Shown here piece by piece: positions 56,105 through 64,000 of a stretch of DNA of 64,000 nucleotides. Position numbers and translations under genes: made by a program. The stretch is from Paulownia fortunei (lineage: Eukaryota > Streptophyta > Magnoliopsida > Lamiales > Paulowniaceae): positions 19,106,673 to 19,170,672 of the forward strand of contig CM033115.1 of the NCBI GenBank assembly GCA_019321725.1, in the 5' to 3' direction. The notes beneath the pieces were generated by a model. That model searched no databases. It was not told the origin of the DNA and saw only the letters and a list, made by a program, of their open reading frames with translations. Each line of letters begins with the position of its first letter. Position 1 is the stretch's first letter.

Positions 56105-59100
56105 TGTTGTAGAGCCCACACAGTGGAAGAAAACGGTGGGAATCCATCATTGCCGGAAGAAGACATTCCCATCATTTGCACGTGTCCATCGGCCCCAGAC
56201 CAACACCCACCCCTCCCAACCAAACCCCCACCCAAAACTGTATCTAAACATGATCAACACACTTAACTATCCTACATATGAAAATATTGATGATCTAAAT
56301 TGACAGTGTGTAATTCTTAATTAATTAGTGTAATTCCTGTATTTTCAGTTAACAATGTAAATTAATTATGTAATACTTGAGTGTTTCCGGAATGATAGTT
56401 CCATGTTAATCGTCCATATGTGAGCACGTAAGACCTCCTAAGAAAATTTATAGTAAAAGCAAAAAAAAGAAAAAAATAATAAAGTAATAAAAAGTTTATG
56501 AACACAAAATATAACGAGCTAGAAAGATGTTACAGTAGCCAAGGAGGTTGCATAATGAAGAAGTTTTGAGTTTAAGTCGTACTCAGGTAGGTATTAATTT
56601 ATTTTTATAGTAATTTTTATTATTAGTATTTGATAACTTGATTTTGCGAATCATCTAATTGTTGTAAATATCTTTAAAATATAGATAGTTCACCTTCAGA
56701 ATATAAATCCTATGAATGCGCTAATTTTTAAAAATAAACTCTTTAGAAATTATAGAACAAGAACTCAATCAGGATTAAAAACGCAAAAATTTGAAAAAAA
56801 GAAAGACTCAATTTTAGAGAGAAAGTGATCATCATTTTTTATCTTCTTTTTTTTCATTGATATATTGAAAGTATTTTTAGACTTCCAAAAGATATGCTCA
56901 ACAGAGACTTCAAAATAAATACACATTTTTTGTTAAAAAAATAGCAATGTTTTGCTAACCAAATGGTGAGGATCCGAAAATTCAATCATCAAAGCGGTTA
57001 TACAGAACAAATTTTCACTTATTTATAATATAATCTTGAAGATCGATAAATGTAGAACAAAACAAATATGTGAAAAACTTAATGTGGAGTCACACATCAT
57101 TGTAAAACTCTATATTTAAATAAAAATATAGAATATAGAATATATTCATTCTTATATTTCATGTATAGCTGTCTTTATAGTATCATGTTACGTATTTTGA
57201 CTATCACATAATCTATTGTATCATATTCATATGGTTATTTTTTATTTATTTTTACCTAATTCAATTCAAGGACAATAATAAACGTTTTAACTTTTTTATT
57301 TTTCTCAATAAAGGAGAACATACACACGCTCGTCGCCTCCCAGGTGATCGAAAGAGAGTTCTGGGCTGAATGGTACGGCCTAATCAAATGCCCTTCAAAA
57401 GCAGTAGATGTGCACGCATACATGATGCCCTTCCTCTTTTAATTTTCAAAAGATATTAGATTATAATAATTGCTAGACTCAAAGTAGTGAACTCACCCGT
57501 GTACATTTAAAATTCTCTCTTTTTTTCTTTTTTTTTAAAACACTTTCATTGTGTTTGGTACAAGATTTTTTATAAGAATAAAAAATACAGAATGCTAGGG
57601 ACAACAATATTTGTTGTTAAGTACAATAAAATTGAGAAAAATAATTATGTAGTTGTATAAAATTCATTTTTCTCACAAAAAAGTAAGAAAAGTAAGAGAA
57701 AACCTAAGAAAAATGATTATTTGCTTTTTTCTCCACCAACACAGCCATCAATTTCCTCATTCCCATTAAATTATGAGAGAAGAATCTCAGATGATTATGA
57801 ATTAAAAAAAATGTGTTTGCATAGGACACGAAGAGAAAACATTATTCTCTTATGCATATAATACAAAGAAAATAAACGTTGGATAAGAGAATATTATGCG
57901 TCACATATATGCTAGTTCCAAACTATACCATGTCCTCACAAGTTCATGTCCTTTTTTGTCCCGTCGAAGAATGTCAACTTCTACTAAGTTTTCTTGCTTG
58001 AATATGAGAATATTAATAAGAGAATATTATGTGCCCACATAACAAGAATATATAATACTATGGGATGATTTTAATTTATTGGTTTTAATTTAATACCAAC
58101 TGACTTATGCCTTCGGGTCAAGTTGATTTTTACATATCAAACTCAATCACTTGCTAAGCTTCATCCCAATAACCCCTTCTAATGGATCTGAAAATTCTAT
58201 CTTCAATTTAATTAGACCAAGTCCAAGTTAATTAAATACAAATTATAACCACACTTGTGATATATTGATCAAGTATCTATCTCAAAATATGAACCAATTA
58301 TATGATAACTGACAAACATAAATCGATATTTTTGATTATGTTGTAATATAACATTGTAATAACTTTAAAAAAACAATTTTTTTTTTGCAAAGTCATATAC
58401 ATTTTATTTTCGAGTACAACAAAATGTCAAATTGGGCCACTTTTCGCAATGACTTTTTAATATTTCTACACCTAGTTTTCGTTTTGCTGGGAAACCTTTA
58501 TAACCTTGGAAGTTGATGGAAAAGGATCGGTGGATGCTATTGCCACTGACCCTTGTCAATTATATGACAAATAAAGTGAATTGTTGTAGCCATCATTGCC
58601 CTGATTGAAAAAATTTCCCAGTTAGATTTAGATTAGCATCTTTTTTGTACATTTAGCTCATGACTTTATGTCCTACAGTGGAAATCCCTTTTTCCTTTCC
58701 TTTTTCTTTTTCCTTTTTCCTTTTCTCTCTTTTTTCCCGAGGAAAAAAAGGAAAAAGAAAGAGAATGTGTGGGATGAAGGCATGATCGCATGGTGAGAAA
58801 TTTGTCATGTCGTGTATGGGAAAGTGGGTGCAAATGTTGAGGGAAAAGGGGGTTTTGTTAGATGGGGAGTGTGTCAATGGATGACAGTCCAAAGAACATT
58901 TTGGTGAATTGATGGCACTGAAATATCAGAGTAAATACTCCAAACTTTTCTTTCCTTTCCTTTCCTTTTTTACTCTAATTACTTTTTATTTATTTTTATA
59001 TTAATAACTCGTTCTCTTTAAATTTTTAGCTGGATATTAACTGGTAATACAAGACTCTTTTTCAAATTTGTATCTAGGGCTCCTGTCTGTATCGCATCAA

Positions 59101-60630
59101 ATCATTAGAATGACAGAATTGTCACAATAAAAAATATGTCTCGATGTTCAAATCAAAATCAGGTGAATAATCAGGAAATAGATAAATGAATAATAAAAAA
59201 ATAAAATATTTATATCTTTTTAAATGAAAGTTATTATCTTGTGTAATATAATGCATTAATCAATTAAGCTTAACGAATGCACGACTCAAGCTATCCTACT
59301 TGGTCTGTTGGACTTAGCTTTGGGCTTTTTATTATTAGGCATGTCCAATCAGTTTCTTCTTCTTTTTTTTTTTTATTTTTTTTGTATATTGTTGTTGAAT
59401 CAAAAGTAAGGATACGTGTCAACTAAAGAAACATTTCTAATATAATAGCACTGTGATTTAAGGATTTTATTATTATTATGATTAAATTAACATTATTTTT
59501 AAAAAAACAAGTCAATTACGATAACCCACCAAAATTACAAGCAAGATCAAATCCCGGATATCATATTAAATACAGATTCACAGATTATTATCCCAAATAA
59601 TTCAAATCCATGATCTTTTGCAAAGCAATGGAGCAAACCAATTCCCACTAAATATTATGGTTCATTTATATTCCCTCTTTGCTTTTGTTTCTTGGGTGCC
59701 CTTTATATTCTTCTGGGTATTTTAACCTCCTTTTGTGGTGCTTGCACTCACTCGAAGAGTTAAATCTTGACCTCCTTCATAAAGTTCAAATGCATCTTTA
59801 TCTTGCCTTTTTCTTTTCCACTAACAATTCGCATTTCAATCCCCTACTCATCCTCTCAACCAGCGAGTGACAACCACAGAAATGGTAGTCCAAAACCAAG
59901 TATAATCAGAAAATATTTTTTTTTTTTGAATTATTCCATAATAGCTACTTTGCAATTTCATATAAAAAAAGATGTATGTGACTTATTATCCAATTTGTTA
60001 TTTCAGTGTCCATACCTTAGAAGTGTCGAACGGTTCATTTTTTGTATTCTTTTATATTTATATCATATTGGTTATTGTGATTTTGAAATACACAGAATCA
60101 AAATCGGACTTTCTCAAACCCATATATTTACAGATAATATCATGATGTTTCCACAATAGTCCGTAGGTAGGTTATGCAGTGTTACTATCATTACATATTT
60201 CCATGCCTCCATATGGAGTGACAAAATTGGGTTCTCATACCATATAAAAGAAAAGTCTTGTGCTCATTTATTAATAAAAACTTCCATTTTAGTGGTTTTT
60301 ATTTCTTTGGTCTTGATTTGGTGTTTCTTTTTTAATTATCAAGCCAACCAATAAACGTAGATGGGAAATTCTTTGGTAAACTTCCATGAAATAGGGACGC
60401 ACTAAGCTTTACTGTATACTAAAAATATTATGATTTAGTATGAAAAAGTGCCCAATTCGATAACATCATGGATTAAAAACAGTAACGTAGAGATAATTAT
60501 GTTTAATAAAACCAATGTGTAGGTTGATTTAAAAGGAACTGCGTATATCTAAAGCAACTTTTATATATGCTCTGACAACACGGTACCATAACATTTGGTA
60601 TGGTCATTACTTATCAAAACCTGCATACTT

Positions 60631-60665
60631 GTGTGTGTGTGTGGGGGGGGGGGGGGGGGGGGGGG
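60631..60665 (+). repeat. (GT)n followed by poly(G)
   Basis: Six GT units run into about 23 G. Compound microsatellite; length is probably unreliable. Confidence 0.8.
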
Positions 60666-63089
60666 AGGGATGACTTGATTTAAATACGGTTCCATACAGT
60701 TGATTTGAAACGATTTTTTTAAAATTATAAACATCAGTGTCACTTTCTTTTTTTGGATTAAATTGGTGCCTGAGTAAATATATTGGCAATCTTTGTCAGT
60801 ATTTTTCTGACTTTCATGCTGTCAAATGTATAAATAAATAAAATTATGTTTTGGCTAATAATTATATAATATGTATAAAGAAATAAAATTATATCTTTAC
60901 TAACACCATTTGATCCTGCAACTTGTATTATACCCATATGCTTGTATTTTTGTCAAGTTAATGATGTCTTGTTTGATCAATATATTTTTATGACAAAAAG
61001 ACTGACATTCACCTCTTGAATATTCTCCATCACTTCATAGATTATCTTGTAATGGATATAGTACTTTGTTGTAAAACCTCATCATGAATTAGTACTTATT
61101 TATTTACTGGATTCTAGAACTGATTGTAATAGAGGTAGTACTTCTGTTAGAATTCTCCTCTATCTCACTCATTACATTTGGAGATTAGGTTCTGCCTCCT
61201 TCTTACAAAGTACCTGTTTTTAAATTTAATAAACCAGCAGGCCTTGTGCCAACCCCCGTCTAAATACAAGCGATTTAATTAAAAATAAATAAAAAAATTG
61301 ATACAATTTTTGTCGTTGTCAACATGATTTATTACAAGAAATTCATAGAATTCCAAATATAGGTTATTGAAAATGTTCTGTTTCAACCAAAGATATGGAG
61401 CCTGAGGTGAAGGCAGGTCATTTCTTTATTTTTGGTGCCAATTACACAACTACAAGGCTCAATTGTGGATTTGATCTGCTTATCAACTTATATAAATCTC
61501 TTGATAAACAATGCCAAGAAATTTCACTTGATTCTCAACTCAGAATCTCATCTTCCTTTGCAGTAGTAAAAATTATTGCTTTTTTTTTTCTATGGTGCTT
61601 TCTAAACTTGGTAACCATTTGTCCATGGAGCTTTTGTACTGTTAGGAACATCAAATGATCTTTCAGGATAATTGGCACAGCTCACAAAAACCTTGGAATA
61701 CTTCACCCCAATGTTGGATTCATGTCAGAAATACAATAGTACATTTCCCAGTCAGACATGTAGAAATTGGAGAAATGTGGAACAAATTTGTAGCAGTATT
61801 GGGGGAAAATTAAAACTATAGAATCAGCCTGATTTACCTTAATCGTGTGTATAATTGCTACGAAAAAGGAAGGATATCAGGATTATCTGAATTTGTGGAG
61901 ATGAATGAAATCGAACTACTTTGAATTTAAGACATGTCAGCTAACAATATTGGAAGATATGAACTAATGATGCAATAAATTGCTGACTCAAGTATGTAGA
62001 CATCCAAACTATAGAATATACAATAACAAATTGAAACAGAAGATTTCTGACTGATTCATAAAGGCTACCAACCGGCAAACTGAAAAGCTGTTAAAAGTCA
62101 TTATCAGCTTAAGCTTATTTAGTTTCATTGTTGATTTTTCTTCTCAAATTTAAACATGCTTAACATATGGGCGTTCTGCAAAATTAGGTTACATCTTCAG
62201 TTATCAAATATTCAAGAATTTATGAAAACTATCCTCCCCACCCCACCCAACCCACGGGCCAACATTTTCTCCCCTCATTAATGCAAAATCAAGAAGGGCT
62301 TGTACCAGTGGTTGTACATCCTAATAATGCTTGATTATAGAGCTATATATTTATCAGATTTTTAAATGTGAAATTTGACTACTTGAAGTTGGGACTGCTG
62401 GCGGCCACAAATTTATTACTCAGCCACAAATCTAGAGTTTTGGATTTTCCCTTTCCAACATATTACGGGCAGGGGGAGATGAATCTTCACTTTTCTTAAA
62501 GTCTATATCATACATTTATTAGAGCGTGCATAAGGAACAGATGCTTGATTGGGTGCTGCTTGGAAGGGCTCCTTTTAAAACTTTGAAGCTTTTATTTTCT
62601 TCATTCTGAATTGTAATTAAAGAGTTTCCAAATCTTCCATTGTATTATTTTCTGTTTTATATTATTAAATTGATAGTCAAATATGATATGGGATAACTCA
62701 AAATTTCTAAACTTTTCTTGATGGATCAATTTTTGAATGAGTTTCGATATAACAAGTCGAGCCAGAACTCTTTGACAAAAATCTGACACTAAAATCAAAA
62801 TAAAAAATAAATATCATTCCTTCTAAAATAGCATGAAGAGTGTATTTATAATTGTTTATTATGAGACTTGAATGTTAAAAATTGGTTTGAAAAAATTGAG
62901 TTTTGATTCAATTTTGATCAATAAATAAAGTGGATTCTATTTTATAAAAATAAATATAATTTGATTAAACATAATCTACGCTATGAGTAGATAAATTTAG
63001 TATATTTGATTTCTCAAAATTAAATTCGGGTGAATGAGAAATTAATGGATAAAGTAAGTCATTTAAATAAATGGTTGTTTATGAAATGT

Positions 63090-64000
63090 TGTTAATATGA
63101 AAAGTCACAAATTACATATTGGAAGAGTGGAACACCTTTGTAATTTAACTTTAGTAAGAAGTAATCAAGTGGAGCTCTCATATGGTGTACTCTAGTGGTC
63201 TTTTAGCTAGTTTTAACTAGTTCAAGGAGTTACGAGAATGGTGCTACACCATTCGAGCCCATGCGCATATCGTAAAGGTCGCATTGGGCGCTTTAAAAGT
63301 ACGCAAGGAATTGAGAGGTCTTAAATTTTTTAAAAATTGAACCGATGTGACTCGGTGTAGTTCAGTGATGTGGCAGATACATTCGGTTAGCGTACACGTG
63401 GTAAGACAATATGCGGTTAAAAGCTGAGTAGGCGTGATTAGACACACAATTGTTAACAAGGCGCGCTCAAAACTTGTGAGTGAACCGAATTATCATGTCA
63501 ATTTAGTTGCGTTCACTGTAAGGGGTGTGGACCTTCATAGAGAATTGTAATCGACAGTTGAGATTGATACTTGACAAGGGGTTCACTGAAAGGGATGTGG
63601 ACTTTCGTAGAGAGTTGCGATCGGGCCGGTTGAGATTGATCCTTGATAAAAAAGATTCACTGTAAGGGTGTGGATTTTTTATAGAGGGATGCAATCGTAC
63701 GACTTAAATTAATTCATACCAAAAATTGCACCCACTCATGAATTGACACAACAACTCTTCGAAAACTATAAATAGACTCCAAGATGTTATCATTTTTCAT
63801 TCATTCATTCAATCTATTTTTATCTTTCTATAAAATTCATAAAAGAGTTTCAAAATACTTTTAAATTTTGAAAGTTCTTGTGTTCTGTAATGCTAATATC
63901 ATAAGAAGTGAGTCATTATATTTTAAGAGACGATTGTCATATCCCATAAGCACCAGATGCGGGATAATTTCATCTAAAAAAAATAATTAAATTTTTATTT
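63090..64000 (+). mobile_element. LTR-like element, cut by the right window edge
   Basis: This segment is more GC-rich than its surroundings. It contains three tandem repeats of about 70-74 bp (63512, 63582, 63656), then 'actataaatagactcc' (about 63766), a TATA box followed by a likely transcript start, as in plant LTR promoters. Coding parts, if any, lie beyond the window. The left border is approximate and the class (Copia or other) is undecided. Confidence 0.45.
63512..63728 (+). repeat. Three tandem repeats of about 72 bp upstream of a TATA box
   Basis: Each unit starts 'ttcactgtaaggg.tgtgga' and continues with 'catagaga.ttg.aatcg' and 'ttgagattgat'. Units start at 63512, 63582 and 63656 and are diverged. 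Repeats just before a TATA box in an LTR often act as enhancer units; that role is inferred. Confidence 0.7.

Larger units (their letters stand above)
55255..63089. other. Long intergenic stretch, no gene seen
   Basis: Reading frames here (for example 56027-56303, 59679-60159, 61395-61658) are short, low-complexity or unlike known families, so I list none. The stretch holds homopolymer G tracts at 56081-56104 and 60631-60665 and many poly(A)/poly(T) runs. Parts probably derive from decayed transposons that I cannot name. Confidence 0.5.

Noticed and set aside
56517..56600. Possible second SINE head ('gagtttaagtcgtactc')
   Set aside because: Only a weak box B-like word; no clear box A, body or poly(A) end.
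59679..60159. Overlapping 63- and 130-aa reading frames
   Set aside because: Hydrophobic and low-complexity, typical of translated AT-rich DNA; no family recognised.
61395..61658. 87-aa reading frame starting MEPEVKAG
   Set aside because: No motif, homologous family or splice context that I could support.

Overview
The window is nuclear DNA from a flowering plant, almost certainly a eudicot. The evidence is GT-AG introns, AT-rich intergenic DNA with many repeats, and plant-only families: pyrolysin-type subtilases, a CYP76 cytochrome P450, a BAHD acyltransferase relic and a WOX4 homeobox gene. The species cannot be fixed from the sequence alone.

Region 1 (about 3.4-25.3 kb) is a tandem array of four intact, intronless subtilisin-like protease genes, all on the + strand (4957-7257, 10409-12712, 17893-20190, 22366-24651). 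All are close to tomato SBT3 / SBT1.9. Each carries a duplicated upstream block, and the copies differ mainly by insertions in these upstream regions: an 883-bp TIR element and a foldback inverted repeat before copy 1, a short poly(A)-tailed insertion before copy 3, and a solo LTR before copy 4. Coding regions and 3' flanks look mosaic (copies 1/4 and 2/3 share ends, copies 3/4 share the middle), which suggests gene conversion or unequal crossing-over. A second, orphan subtilase 3' end follows copy 4 at 24816. A fifth member (29761-32130) is a broken pseudogene with a 1.36-kb internal insertion.

Region 2 (25.8-26.7 kb) holds a probable SINE and, on the - strand, a small potato-type-I serine protease inhibitor gene lying between the active subtilases and the pseudogene. 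Its predicted reactive site has Asp at P1.

Region 3 (32-41 kb) has an LTR-like stretch, a two-exon CYP76-type P450 (36771-38731) and a decayed BAHD acyltransferase on the - strand (39440-40810).

Region 4 (41.6-51.3 kb) contains two conserved genes on the - strand. One is a nine-exon cytoplasmic poly(A)-binding protein of 651 aa, with an A-rich tract just upstream of its start codon. The other is a three-exon WOX4 gene of 238 aa.

Region 5 (51.3-64 kb) has no gene I can support. It holds simple repeats, homopolymer G tracts, a perfect 306-bp tandem duplication and, at the right edge, part of an LTR-like element cut off by the window.

The protease array and adjacent inhibitor are the most interesting functional grouping. 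I did not find a clearly new biological system.
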